Of a DNA stretch of 64,000 nt, positions 33,778-42,179 are shown in pieces. The translations under genes and the position numbers were made by a program. The notes under the pieces were generated by a model. That model did no database searches. It saw only the letters and a list, made by a program, of their open reading frames with translations, and was not told the origin of the DNA. The stretch comes from Micromonospora cathayae (GTDB lineage: Bacteria; Actinomycetota; Actinomycetes; Mycobacteriales; Micromonosporaceae): contig NZ_CP118615.1 of the NCBI RefSeq assembly GCF_028993575.1, positions 3,410,001 through 3,474,000 on the forward strand, in the 5' to 3' direction. Numbering within the stretch: position 1 is the stretch's first letter; every line of letters begins with the position of its first letter.

Positions 33778-35843
33778 GGGAGGAACGCGTCCACGTCATG
33801 GTCGGCAACATCTTCGCGGTCAGCGACGCCGAGGGCGACATGGAGCACGACCCGCACCGCCCGGTGGGGTTGTTCTCCTTCGACACCCGGTTCCTGTCCC
33901 GCTGGGTGCTCACCATCGACGGCGAGCGCTTCCACGCGCTCTCCCGGGACGACATGAGCTACTTCGAGACCCGGTTCCTGCTGGTGCCCGGCACCGCGAG
34001 CCACTACGTGGACGCCGACGTCTCGGTGCTGCGGCACCGGTCGCTCGACGACAGCTTCAACGAGCGGATCACCGTGCTGAACCACTCGTCCGAGCCGGCC
34101 GCCTTCGTGGTCCGGCTGGAGATCGGCACCGACTTCGCCGACACCGCCGAGATCTCCGCGCCCCGACGCCGGCCGATCGAGATCACCGCACGGCCGGAGC
34201 AGCGCGAACTGCGCATGCGGTACGAGCGGAAGCGGTTCTCCCGGGAGACCGTGGTCCGCACCACCCAGCCGGCCGAGATCGACCGTACCGGGCTGACCTT
34301 CCGGATCGAGATCGAGCCGAACGGGGCGTGGGCCACCGACGTGCACGTGGAGATGCTGCTGCGCACCGGGGCCGGCCGGGACATGCGGACCGACCTCGAG
34401 GCGCACCGCCAGAAGATCCGCGAGGACATGCGGGAGGACCTGGCCCGGTTCCTGGACCGGGCGCCGACGCTGGTCGCCGAACGGTCGACGGTGTGCACCG
34501 CGTACCGGCGCAGCCTGCTCGACCTGGCCGCGCTACGGTACACGCCGCTGTCGTACACCGCCGCCGTGCCGGTGGCCGGGATGCCCTGGTCGATGACCCT
34601 GTACGGCCGGGACGCCCTGATCACCGCGATCCAGACGCTGCCGTTCGTGCCGGAGTTCAGCCCGGCCGTGCTGCGGATGCTGGCGCTGGCCCAGGGCGGT
34701 CAGCTCGACGACTTCCACGAGGAGGAACCGGGCAAGATCCTCGCCGGGGTCCGGTACGGCGAACGCGGCGCGTTCGGCGAGGACCCGACCACGATCTACT
34801 ACGGCGCGGCCGACACCACCCCGCTGTTCGTGATCCTGCTCGACGAGTACGAGCGCTGGTCCGGTGACGCCGCCCTGATCCGGGAGCTGCGCCACCCGGC
34901 CCGGATGGCGTTGGACTGGCTCGACGAGTACGGCGACCCGCTCGGCGACGGCTACCTGCGCTACCAGCGCCGCAACACCGACAGCGGACTGGTCGACCAG
35001 TGCTGGAAGAACTCCGGGGAGGCGATCGTCGGCCAGGACGGCCGGGAACCCGGCTTCCCCCGGGCCACCTGCGAACTCCAGGGGTACGCGTACGACGCGA
35101 AGCTGCGCGGCGCCCGGCTGGCCCGCGAGTTCTGGAACGATCCGGCGTACGCCCGTCGGCTGGAACGCGAGGCGGAGCAGCTGCGGGAACGCTTCAACCG
35201 GGACTTCTGGCTGCCGCACCGGCAGGCGTACGCGCTGGCCCTCGGCCCCGACGGCGAGCCGGTCGACGCGATCGCCTCGAACCTGGGGCATTTGCTCTGG
35301 AGCGGCATCGTCGACGCGGACCGGGCCGACGCGGTGGTCGGGCACCTGCTCGGGCCGGAACTCTTCACCGGCTGGGGGATCCGCACCCTGGGCCGCCGGC
35401 AGCGCCGGTACAACCCGGTCGGGGCGCACGTCGGCGCGGTCTGGCCGTTCGACAACGCGCTGGCCGCCGCCGGCCTGCGCCGGTACCGGTTCGACGCCGA
35501 GGCGGCCCGGGTCGCCGAGGGCGTGCTCGACATGGCCGTGCACTTCGACGGCCGGCTGCCCGAGCTGATCGCCGGGTACGACCGGCAGGTGACGAAGTAT
35601 CCGGTGCCGCTGCCCGCCGGGGGCTCCCCGCAGGCGTGGTCGGCCGGGGCGGCGCTGATGATGCTGAGCACCCTGCTCGGGCTGCGCCCCTGCGCCGGGA
35701 ACCTGCTGGTCGACCCGGCGCTACCGGAGGGGTTCGGCCGGGTCGAGTTGCTGGACATCCCCGGCCGGTGGGGTCACGCCGACGCCTACGGGCGGGACCG
35801 GGCGGCGGTGCCCGTCGGCGGTCCGGCCCGGTCGCCGCGCTGA
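33774..35843 (+). CDS. Glycogen debranching enzyme-like (GDE_N_bis + GH-type barrel) protein
   Basis: A 689-residue protein. Residues ~5-205 match the GDE_N_bis domain (PVGLFSFDTRFLSRWVLTID). From ~270 onward an (alpha/alpha)6 barrel carries GMPWSMTLYGRDALITAIQT, YYGAADTTPLFVILLDEYER and GAHVGAVWPFDNALAAAG. Such proteins are annotated as amylo-alpha-1,6-glucosidases and probably trim alpha-glucans in the cytoplasm. The GTG start overlaps the SCP2 stop. Its last 123 bp are antisense to the coding end of the next, convergent gene. Confidence 0.85.
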   Translation: MREERVHVMVGNIFAVSDAEGDMEHDPHRPVGLFSFDTRFLSRWVLTIDGERFHALSRDDMSYFETRFLLVPGTASHYVDADVSVLRHRSLDDSFNERITVLNHSSEPAAFVVRLEIGTDFADTAEISAPRRRPIEITARPEQRELRMRYERKRFSRETVVRTTQPAEIDRTGLTFRIEIEPNGAWATDVHVEMLLRTGAGRDMRTDLEAHRQKIREDMREDLARFLDRAPTLVAERSTVCTAYRRSLLDLAALRYTPLSYTAAVPVAGMPWSMTLYGRDALITAIQTLPFVPEFSPAVLRMLALAQGGQLDDFHEEEPGKILAGVRYGERGAFGEDPTTIYYGAADTTPLFVILLDEYERWSGDAALIRELRHPARMALDWLDEYGDPLGDGYLRYQRRNTDSGLVDQCWKNSGEAIVGQDGREPGFPRATCELQGYAYDAKLRGARLAREFWNDPAYARRLEREAEQLRERFNRDFWLPHRQAYALALGPDGEPVDAIASNLGHLLWSGIVDADRADAVVGHLLGPELFTGWGIRTLGRRQRRYNPVGAHVGAVWPFDNALAAAGLRRYRFDAEAARVAEGVLDMAVHFDGRLPELIAGYDRQVTKYPVPLPAGGSPQAWSAGAALMMLSTLLGLRPCAGNLLVDPALPEGFGRVELLDIPGRWGHADAYGRDRAAVPVGGPARSPR

Positions 35844-36467
35844 CCGCCGGGCCAACGCCCGGTCGAGGCCGACGAAAGCCAGCCCGAGCAGCCAGAACGC
35901 GACCGCGAAGGCGAGCGCGCTGACCGCCACCCCGTCGTACCCGAGCTGCCCCGCGTCCACGAACGGGTACGGGTACGCGTCCACCACCAACCCCCGGACC
36001 AGGGCGAACGCCAGGTAGGCCAGCGGGAAGGCCAGCCACCAGACGGCGTACCGGGGGCGCAGCCGGCCCCGGACGTCGAACAGGACCCAGTCCGCCAGCG
36101 CCAACAGCGGCACGACCGTGTGCAGCAACTGGTTGCCCACCGCGTCGGCGGGGGACCGGTCGGGCTGGGCCATGGCGAACGGGCTCGCCGGGTTCGCCAG
36201 CACCAGGTGGTACACCACGGCGGTGATGGTGACGTAGAGGGTGACCGCGCCCCGGAGCACCGGCGGCGGATCGGGCCGACCGCGCCAGACACGCCATCCG
36301 GCGTACCCGGCGAGCAGCCCGACCGCGACGTTGCTCTGGATGGTGAAGTACGGCAACAGGCCGGTCACCGTGGCCGGGCCGGCGGCGGTGAGCAGTATCC
36401 CGGCGAGCACGGCGCCCACCACCAGCAGCCGCAGCAGCACCGCCAGGTGTCGACGCCGCAGAGTCAT
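35721..36467 (-). CDS. Pr6Pr-type membrane protein
   Basis: A 248-residue protein with six hydrophobic segments (~residues 8-208). LPYFTIQSNVAVGLLAG, LHTVVPLLALADWVLFD and a YPYPFVDAGQLGYDGVAV loop match the Pr6Pr (FAR-17a/AIG1-like) family of unknown function. The Arg/Pro-rich C-terminal ~40 residues are encoded in the 123 bp that overlap the convergent gene and probably arose secondarily by stop-codon loss. ATG 36467 follows TAGCGT by 6 bases, so the mRNA is probably leaderless. Confidence 0.8.
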   Translation of the reverse strand: MTLRRRHLAVLLRLLVVGAVLAGILLTAAGPATVTGLLPYFTIQSNVAVGLLAGYAGWRVWRGRPDPPPVLRGAVTLYVTITAVVYHLVLANPASPFAMAQPDRSPADAVGNQLLHTVVPLLALADWVLFDVRGRLRPRYAVWWLAFPLAYLAFALVRGLVVDAYPYPFVDAGQLGYDGVAVSALAFAVAFWLLGLAFVGLDRALARRSARRPGRTADGHRRPVPPVGVGVTPPAGDVQQLDPAEPLR

Positions 36468-36473
36468 CAGGGC

Positions 36474-36479
36474 ACGCTA
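36474..36479 (-). promoter_or_regulatory. -10 box TAGCGT, leaderless type
   Basis: It lies six bases before ATG 36467 on the minus strand. Confidence 0.5.
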
Positions 36480-36498
36480 ACAGCCGCCCCGCCGACCG

Positions 36499-36963
36499 TC
36501 ACCAGCCGAAGGTGCCCGGCCCGCCCTTGAACGGGCCGACGATGTCACCGGTGATCCAGCCACCGTAGAAGTCACCGGGCTGGGCGACGACCCGCTCGCC
36601 GTCGACCCGGCACTCGTCCACCCGACCCGGGTAGAACGCCACCGCGCCGGCCAGCTCCGCGTACGCCCCGGTCGGGTGGTCGTACGACCAGGCCGCCTCG
36701 GGGACCCGGTCGGAACCGACCACCAGGTCCCAGTACCGCGCCTCGCCCTTCCACTCGCACCACGACCGGCGGACGGTGGGTTCCAGCCCGACGTCGTCGG
36801 CCACCGCGTCCCGGGGGACGTAGTAGACCGGCGGATGGGAGGTCTCCAGGACCCGCCAGCAGTGGACGCTGTCGACCACCGTCACGCCGGCGTGCCGGAC
36901 CGTCACCCGGCGGGTCGTCCGTTCCAGCCGGGGCGGACGCGGATAGTCCCAGACCGACTCCAT
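36499..36963 (-). CDS. DUF427 domain protein
   Basis: A 154-residue protein of the DUF427 family: PPRLERTTRRVTVRHAGVTV, then CWRVLETSHPPVYYVPRDAV, and RSWCEWKGEARYWDLVVG, with the conserved Cys-Glu-Trp-Lys-Gly segment and a C-terminal FYPGRVDECRVDGERV. The family is widespread in actinobacteria and has no established function. ATG 36963 follows TAACGT by 6 bases. It is a single gene reading toward the Pr6Pr gene. Confidence 0.88.
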   Translation of the reverse strand: MESVWDYPRPPRLERTTRRVTVRHAGVTVVDSVHCWRVLETSHPPVYYVPRDAVADDVGLEPTVRRSWCEWKGEARYWDLVVGSDRVPEAAWSYDHPTGAYAELAGAVAFYPGRVDECRVDGERVVAQPGDFYGGWITGDIVGPFKGGPGTFGW

Positions 36964-36969
36964 CCCCGT

Positions 36970-36975
36970 ACGTTA
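36970..36975 (-). promoter_or_regulatory. -10 box TAACGT, leaderless type
   Basis: It lies six bases before ATG 36963 on the minus strand. Confidence 0.5.
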
Positions 36976-37085
36976 TCCCGCCCACCGGTCCGGCAGCCGG
37001 TGCCCGGTCGACCGCCGGGGCCCGACCCGACCCCGGTGGAACAGGCCGGGGCTGGACCGTCGGCCTCGCCCAGGAGGCCGTGCCG

Positions 37086-38042
37086 TCAGGATCGGCGGGT
37101 GGGGCCGGCCCGGACCTCCGCTGCGGCCCTGGCCGCCGGATCGGTCGGGGGCGGGTCGGTCGGGCCTCCGGGGTGCTCCGTCGGCACCGGCGGCAGCTGG
37201 ACGTCCGGTACCGGCGGCAGCTGGACGTCCGGTACCGGAGGGGGCGGGGCGTCCGGTACCGGAGGTGGCGGGGCGTCCGGTACCGGCGGCGCGACGGTCG
37301 GGGTCGGTGGTGCCACCGACGGGTGCGGCGGGTGGTCCGGTCGTCCGCTCGGCCGGGGGCCGGGGGTGCCGGTGGGATCGCCGTGGTCGGTGGTCGGGGT
37401 ACCGCCCGGGACCGCCGGGGGAGCCGACGCCTCCCGTTCCACCGCGGCGCAGTACCCGTCGACCCGCTCCCGGCCGCCGGCCCCGGCGACCAGCCGCCGA
37501 CCGGCCGGGCTGCGCAACACCCGGTCCCGCTCGTCCGGACCGGCCGTCCGGTACGTCCGGCACAGCTCGGTCAGGGCCGGTGCCGGCGTCCACCCGTCCA
37601 CCCCGCCGGTCGGCGGGGTGCCCTGCGGGTCCCGGTCGCCGGGCCCGGTCGGCCCGTGGGTCGACGTGGCGGTCGGTCCGTCGGTCGGCACCGGAACCGG
37701 CGGGCGCAGCGGACCGGGGAGAACCCCCTGCACGGCGGCGAGCGCCACCCCGCCGGTGGCGGTGAGGGCCACCGCGGCGACCGCCGTCCGCACCGTCAAC
37801 CGGGCGAGGAGACCCCGGCGTGCCGGGCGGTCCCGCCGGTGCCCGGCCGGGTCGCGCCGCGCGGTGCGGAACGCGCGTACCGCGGCGGGTTCCCCGGCGA
37901 GCTCGTGGGGCAGCGGGGCGGCACGCACCGCGCCGAGCAGCCGGACCAGCCGCTCGGAGGCGCCGGTGGAGCCGTCGGTCGATCCGTCGAGCAGCCGCTC
38001 GACGGTCTCCCGGTCCATCTGGTGCTGGCGGTGTGGGTTCAT
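37086..38042 (-). CDS. Membrane protein with anti-sigma-like N-terminus and Pro-rich repeat tail
   Basis: A 318-residue protein. The N-terminal ~85 residues (MDRETVERLLDG, LVRLLGAVRAAPLPHELAGE, AVRAFRTARRD) resemble the cytoplasmic part of actinobacterial anti-sigma-like proteins. One transmembrane helix follows (~98-118, VRTAVAAVALTATGGVALAA). The outside part is Pro/Thr-rich with a ~60-residue conserved-looking core (LTELCRTYRTAGPDERDRVL to VDGYCAAVE) and a repetitive PPVPD tail. No sigma factor gene is adjacent, so the role is open. I chose ATG 38042; upstream sequence in the same frame is non-coding tandem repeat. Confidence 0.6.
   Translation of the reverse strand: MNPHRQHQMDRETVERLLDGSTDGSTGASERLVRLLGAVRAAPLPHELAGEPAAVRAFRTARRDPAGHRRDRPARRGLLARLTVRTAVAAVALTATGGVALAAVQGVLPGPLRPPVPVPTDGPTATSTHGPTGPGDRDPQGTPPTGGVDGWTPAPALTELCRTYRTAGPDERDRVLRSPAGRRLVAGAGGRERVDGYCAAVEREASAPPAVPGGTPTTDHGDPTGTPGPRPSGRPDHPPHPSVAPPTPTVAPPVPDAPPPPVPDAPPPPVPDVQLPPVPDVQLPPVPTEHPGGPTDPPPTDPAARAAAEVRAGPTRRS
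37183..37290 (-). repeat. 24-bp tandem repeat encoding PPVPD-type octapeptides
   Basis: Successive units encode PPVPDVQL or PPVPDAPP in the extracellular tail of the anti-sigma-like protein. Confidence 0.8.
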
Positions 38043-38371
38043 CTCGTCCCCATCAGCGCCACCGGACCGCGCGCCGTCACATCCCGACCGGCCGTCCCGC
38101 CGCGCCGTCACACCCCGACCGGCCGTCCCGCCGCGCCGCCACACCACGACCGGCCGTACCGTCGTACCCCGACCGGCCGTACCGTTCCGGACGGCCGAGC
38201 GGTACGGTCGGGACGGCCGACCGGTCGATCGTCCGCCTGACCTCCGGAACCGACCGGAGGTCATCCGTCGGGTCACCGGCAGACCGGACGGATCGGTACC
38301 CGAAGGTCCAACCGGGGCGGTACCGGTCGACGGACCGATGGATGAGGCGTCACGGTCAGCGACAGGAGACG
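38043..38371. other. Intergenic region, 329 bp
   Basis: No gene is seen. It contains the 31-bp tandem repeats and an inverted pair CCGTACCG/CGGTACGG around 38180-38210. AGGAGA (38364-38369) precedes the small gene on the right. Confidence 0.6.
38071..38188. repeat. 31-bp tandem repeat, ~3.8 copies
   Basis: Units occupy 38071-38101, 38102-38132 and 38133-38163, with a shortened copy from 38164. The shared core is CCGACCGGCCGTCCCGCC. The length is not a multiple of three, which fits non-coding DNA. Confidence 0.85.
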
Positions 38372-38644
38372 ATGGGTGTCATGAAGGTGCTTTTCCTCGG
38401 TGGTCCCTGGCACAACGAACGTCATGAGGTGACGCCCAGCCGATCCGCTTCCGCCCTGCGGTCGCTCCCGGTCAGCTTCACCGTGCCCCTCCCGCCGGAG
38501 CAGACCGCTCCGGCCGATCACGGCCTGACCCCCCTGCCCGGTCCGGGCGGGCACGTCACCTACACCCGCCGCTACGCGCGGGCCAACGGCGAGCGTCTGC
38601 CGGTGTACGTCGCACCCGGCTACCAGGGCCCGCCCCGGGCCTGA
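38372..38644 (+). CDS. Small conserved actinobacterial protein
   Basis: A 90-residue protein (87 if ATG 38381 is used) beginning MKVLFLGGPWHNERHEV and ending YTRRYARANGERLPVYVAPGY. This short pattern is a hydrophobic strand, a GGPWHN turn and a C-terminal Tyr/Arg-rich strand. It resembles small proteins found in many actinobacteria without known function. An AGGAGA box lies 2 bases before ATG 38372 and 11 bases before ATG 38381, so neither spacing is ideal and the start is uncertain. Confidence 0.6.
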   Translation: MGVMKVLFLGGPWHNERHEVTPSRSASALRSLPVSFTVPLPPEQTAPADHGLTPLPGPGGHVTYTRRYARANGERLPVYVAPGYQGPPRA

Positions 38645-38759
38645 CCCGCGTCACCGCCGGGCGGTGGCCAGGGCCCGCGGGCCCCGGTCACCGCCCGCTC
38701 ATGTCAGCACCGCCACCGGTCCAGGTCCGGTGTTGCCGGTCCGCCGTGGTCCGGGCCCC

Positions 38760-39269
38760 TCAGCCCATCGTCTTCGCGCCGTCCAACGACTCCCGGATGA
38801 TGTCGGCGTGCCCGGCGTGCTGGGCGGTCTCGGCGATGACGTGCAGCAGCACCCGACGGACCGACCAGCGCGCGCCCGGCGTGAACCAGGGCGCGGCCGG
38901 CAACGCGTGGGAGGCGTCGAGGTCGAGGGTCGCCACCAGGTCGTCGGTGCGCCGGGCCACCCGTTCGTACGCCGCCAGCAGGTCGGCGAGGGTCTCGCCG
39001 GGCAGCATCCGGAACTGGTCCGCCCAGGCGGCCGGGTCGCCCTCGGCCATCGCCGAGGTGCCCTCGACCGCGAAGCTCAGCCACCGCTGCTCGACTCCGG
39101 CGACGTGTTTGACCAGGCCGCCCAGGCACAGCTCGCTGACCGTGGTGCGGCGGGCGGCCTGCTCGTCGGTGAGCCCCCGCGTCGTCTGCCGCAGGAATCC
39201 CCGGTGCAGGGCCAGGGACTCGAGCAGGTCGGCGCGTTCACCGGTGGGGTGGGCCTCGGTCGTGGTCAC
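38760..39269 (-). CDS. DinB-family (DUF664-like) protein
   Basis: A 169-residue four-helix-bundle protein. The putative metal ligands of the family are present: His in LVKHVAGVEQRW and two His in HVIAETAQHAGHADIIRE. Related actinobacterial proteins include thiol-dependent (mycothiol/bacillithiol) transferases, but the substrate here is unknown. GTG 39269 has GGAGAGGAC upstream, and a TAGCGT -10 box at 39303-39308 would give a ~28-base leader. The gene is divergent from the DUF72 gene. Confidence 0.85.
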   Translation of the reverse strand: MTTTEAHPTGERADLLESLALHRGFLRQTTRGLTDEQAARRTTVSELCLGGLVKHVAGVEQRWLSFAVEGTSAMAEGDPAAWADQFRMLPGETLADLLAAYERVARRTDDLVATLDLDASHALPAAPWFTPGARWSVRRVLLHVIAETAQHAGHADIIRESLDGAKTMG

Positions 39270-39420
39270 GGCACTGTCCTCTCCGGAGGGTTCGATGCGG
39301 ACACGCTACGACCGGCCACCGACACTTTCCGGTACCACCAGGGGCCTCCGGGGTCACCGTCGCACCCGCTGTCCGTCGTTCCCGGTTGCCGAACGGCCGG
39401 TCCGGGAGTGAACTGTTCTC

Positions 39421-40320
39421 ATGGGTGTGATCAAGGTGGGCACGTCGTCCTGGGCGGACCAGATGCTGCTGCGCTCCGGCTGGTACCCCCGGTCGGTGCG
39501 GACGCCGGCGCAACGGCTCGCCCACTACGCCGGGCGGTTCGGTCTGGTCGAGGTGGACACCTCCTTCTACGCGGTGCCGGCCCCGGAGACCGCCGAGGGG
39601 TGGGCGGCGGCCAGCCCGGCCGGATTCACCTTCGACGTCAAGGCGTTCAGCCTCTTCACCAGCCACCCGACCCCGGTGACCATGCTGCCCCGGGACCTGC
39701 GCCCGGCCGACGCCACCGGCCGGGTGACCCGGCGGGACCTGCCCCGGGAGGCGTACGACGAACTGTGGGCGCGGTTCCGGGCGGCGCTCGCGCCGATCGC
39801 CGCCGCCGACCGCGCGGGGGCGGTGCTGTTGCAGTTCCCGCCGTGGTTCGCCCACGGTGACGCGGCGAAGCGGCGGATCGCCGACGTCGCCGAGCGCTGC
39901 CGGCCGTGGCGGGTCGGGGTCGAGCTGCGGCACCACTCCTGGTTCACCGACGCGACCGTGCTGGACACATTGGACTTCCTCCGCCGGCACGACCTCACCT
40001 ACGTGTGCGTCGACATGCCCCAGGGCCATGCCTCCTCGGTCCCGCCGATCCTCACCAGCACCACGCCCGGGCTGGCGATGATCCGGTTCCACGGGCACAG
40101 CGACGCCTGGGAGAGCGGTGACAAGCAGGAGCGGTTCCGGTACGCGTACGGGGAGCGGGAGCTGGCGCACTGGGCGGAACTCCTCACCGAGCTGGCCGGC
40201 GAGGTGGACGAGCTGCACGTCCTGATGAACAACTGCTGCGGCGACCAGGCCCAGCGGGACGCCGCCCGGCTGGCCGGGTTGCTCGGGGTGACGGCCCACC
40301 GGCCCGCCGCCGTCCGCTGA
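39421..40320 (+). CDS. DUF72 (YecE-like) protein
   Basis: A 299-residue TIM-barrel protein of the DUF72 family: KVGTSSWADQMLLRSGWYP at the start, FGLVEVDTSFYAVP, GAVLLQFPPWF, VGVELRHHSWF and VLMNNCCGDQAQRDAARLA near the end. The family's function is not known. ATG 39421 agrees with the family N-terminus. It is a single gene, divergent from DinB-like and convergent with the P450 gene. Confidence 0.9.
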   Translation: MGVIKVGTSSWADQMLLRSGWYPRSVRTPAQRLAHYAGRFGLVEVDTSFYAVPAPETAEGWAAASPAGFTFDVKAFSLFTSHPTPVTMLPRDLRPADATGRVTRRDLPREAYDELWARFRAALAPIAAADRAGAVLLQFPPWFAHGDAAKRRIADVAERCRPWRVGVELRHHSWFTDATVLDTLDFLRRHDLTYVCVDMPQGHASSVPPILTSTTPGLAMIRFHGHSDAWESGDKQERFRYAYGERELAHWAELLTELAGEVDELHVLMNNCCGDQAQRDAARLAGLLGVTAHRPAAVR

Positions 40321-40366
40321 TCCCGGCGTCCCCGCCGTGGCCGGCAGTCGGGGGGTCCGGGGCCGG

Positions 40367-41605
40367 TCAGCGCGGTGGCCGTACCGTCATCAGCACGCCG
40401 CTGCGCGGCCGGGTCGGGACCCGGTGCAGCGGGATGGTCAGGTCCTGCGCGGGCAGGGTGTGGTCGAGGCGGGCCAGCCGCACAGCGAGGGCACGGAGCA
40501 GGGCCACGGTGATCATCTCCCCGGGGCAGCGGTGTCCGGTCGCCGGGTCGCCACCGCCCTGCGGCAACAGCTCGTACGGGTCGATCTCCCGGCCGACGAA
40601 GCGTTCCGGGTCGAACCGGTACGGGTCCCGCCAGAACCGGTCGTCGTGGTGCTGGCCGTAGATGTCGAGCAGCACCATCGTCCCGGCCGGGATGGGTTCG
40701 CCCTGCCACTCCAGGTCCCGTGCCGCCGTGCCGCCGACGAACGGGGCGAACGGGTAGAACCGGCGGACCTCGTGCGCGAACGCCTCGGCGTACCCGGGGT
40801 CACCGGCGCGGAGCTGTTCCCGCTGCCACGGCCACTGGTGCAGGGCGTGCCCGGCGAACGCGACGTACCAGCTCACCGCCACCGTCGGGCGCAGGATGTT
40901 GAGCAGTTCCACGGCGGCGGTGGGTCCGTCCAGGGCGGTGCCGTCGGCGTCGTGGTGCCGGGCCACCGCGTCCACCGCCGAACCGGCCGGGGCGTCCCGC
41001 CGGTCGACCAGCCCGGCCAGCCACGCCTCCCGACGGCGCCGGGCCCGGCGGGCCCGCCAGTGCCGCGGACCGACGGTGCCGAACCCGTCCACCAGGGCGA
41101 CCAGGTCCGCCGCCAGGTCCGGCACCTCGGCCGGGGCGACCGGCACCCCGGCCCACCCGCACACCGCCCGGGTGAGCACCCGCGCGGTCTCGTCGAACAA
41201 CACCACGGGGGAGCGGGCCGCCCACTGCGGCACCGCCTCGTCCCAGGCCGCCTCGGCGCGTTCGACCAGCCCGTCGATGCCACCGGCGTCGGTCAGCAGG
41301 GCCAGGAACATCGCCTTGCGGACCCGGTGGGCCCGGCCGTCGAGGGTGTGCACCGCGCCGTTGCCGAACAGGGTGCTCCGGACCGGTTCGGGGAGCGCGC
41401 CGTGCCGCCGTACGTTGCGCTCGTCGTAGAAGAACCGGGCCGCCGCCGGGCCGCGCAGCGCCACCGCGGGTCGGCCGAGGAGCCGGGTCGGTACGACGTC
41501 CGCCCCGACCCGCCGTCGCCGGTTCGGCAGCCAGGCGTACCCCTCGAGGGCGAGCGGCACGGTGTTGTCCAGACGGAGAGCAGGGTGGAACGCCATGCGT
41601 TCCAC
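40367..41605 (-). CDS. Cytochrome P450, CYP152 fatty-acid peroxygenase-like
   Basis: A 412-residue soluble P450. The heme-binding loop is PQGGGDPATGHRCPGE near residue 365, and EVRRFYPFAPFVGG near residue 250 has the Arg-Pro arrangement of CYP152 enzymes (BS-beta, SP-alpha) in place of the usual I-helix acid/alcohol pair. These use H2O2 to hydroxylate or decarboxylate fatty acids and need no redox partner, and indeed no ferredoxin gene is adjacent. The start is GTG 41605 or ATG 41596. It stands alone between convergent DUF72 and a small gene. Confidence 0.85.
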   Translation of the reverse strand: MERMAFHPALRLDNTVPLALEGYAWLPNRRRRVGADVVPTRLLGRPAVALRGPAAARFFYDERNVRRHGALPEPVRSTLFGNGAVHTLDGRAHRVRKAMFLALLTDAGGIDGLVERAEAAWDEAVPQWAARSPVVLFDETARVLTRAVCGWAGVPVAPAEVPDLAADLVALVDGFGTVGPRHWRARRARRRREAWLAGLVDRRDAPAGSAVDAVARHHDADGTALDGPTAAVELLNILRPTVAVSWYVAFAGHALHQWPWQREQLRAGDPGYAEAFAHEVRRFYPFAPFVGGTAARDLEWQGEPIPAGTMVLLDIYGQHHDDRFWRDPYRFDPERFVGREIDPYELLPQGGGDPATGHRCPGEMITVALLRALAVRLARLDHTLPAQDLTIPLHRVPTRPRSGVLMTVRPPR

Positions 41606-41644
41606 GTGCCCGTTCGTCCCGTTCCCGAAACGTGTTCGCCCCGG

Positions 41645-42040
41645 TCAGCGGCCCGGTGGCCGGGTCTCCGGATGCATGCCGGTCGCCTCCTCGAGCGCGT
41701 TGTCGGGCAGGTCACCGCCGGCGGTGTCGTCCGGGAAGGTCCGCCGCGCGGGCGCGGGGTCCGGCGGCGCGCCCGGACCCGCCACCGGGGGACGGCCCGG
41801 CTCGACCGGGCCGAACCCGTGCCGGCCGGCGGGGCGGGACTCCCCGGTCGGCTCGCCGGCCCGCCGCTCGCCGCGCCGACCCGGCGGTACGGCGGTGTCC
41901 TCGCTGCCCTCGTCCATCGGCGAGTCCTCGCCGGCCCCCCAGGGCGGTTCACCCTGGTACTGGCCGGTGGTGCCCCACGGTCCCGGCTGCTGCGGCCCGC
42001 CCCGCTCGACGTCCCGTTCCGGTCGCTCCTGCCCCGTCAT
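41645..42040 (-). CDS. Small disordered hypothetical protein
   Basis: A 131-residue hydrophilic protein rich in Gly, Pro, Glu, Asp and Arg, with no hydrophobic segment, beginning MTGQERPERDVERGG and ending GMHPETRPPGR. ATG 42040 has an excellent ribosome-binding site (GAGGTGATC), which is the main support for the gene. A DNALEEATGMHPE segment near the C-terminus may be a short helix. I do not recognise it. It reads the same way as its neighbours on both sides. Confidence 0.5.
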   Translation of the reverse strand: MTGQERPERDVERGGPQQPGPWGTTGQYQGEPPWGAGEDSPMDEGSEDTAVPPGRRGERRAGEPTGESRPAGRHGFGPVEPGRPPVAGPGAPPDPAPARRTFPDDTAGGDLPDNALEEATGMHPETRPPGR

Positions 42041-42179
42041 GATCACCTCACTGGTCGTCGGACCTCCGCCGGCCGTCGCCGGCACCTCCGCGCGGCACGC
42101 GACGGCATGCGACGGCCCGCGACGGCCCGCGACCGTACGGGTGCCGGTCGCGGGCCGCAGGTCGTCGCGGCCTCCGCCG

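Noticed and set aside
38071..38188. Possible short CRISPR array
   Set aside because: The 31-bp units are contiguous with no spacers, and no cas genes are present.
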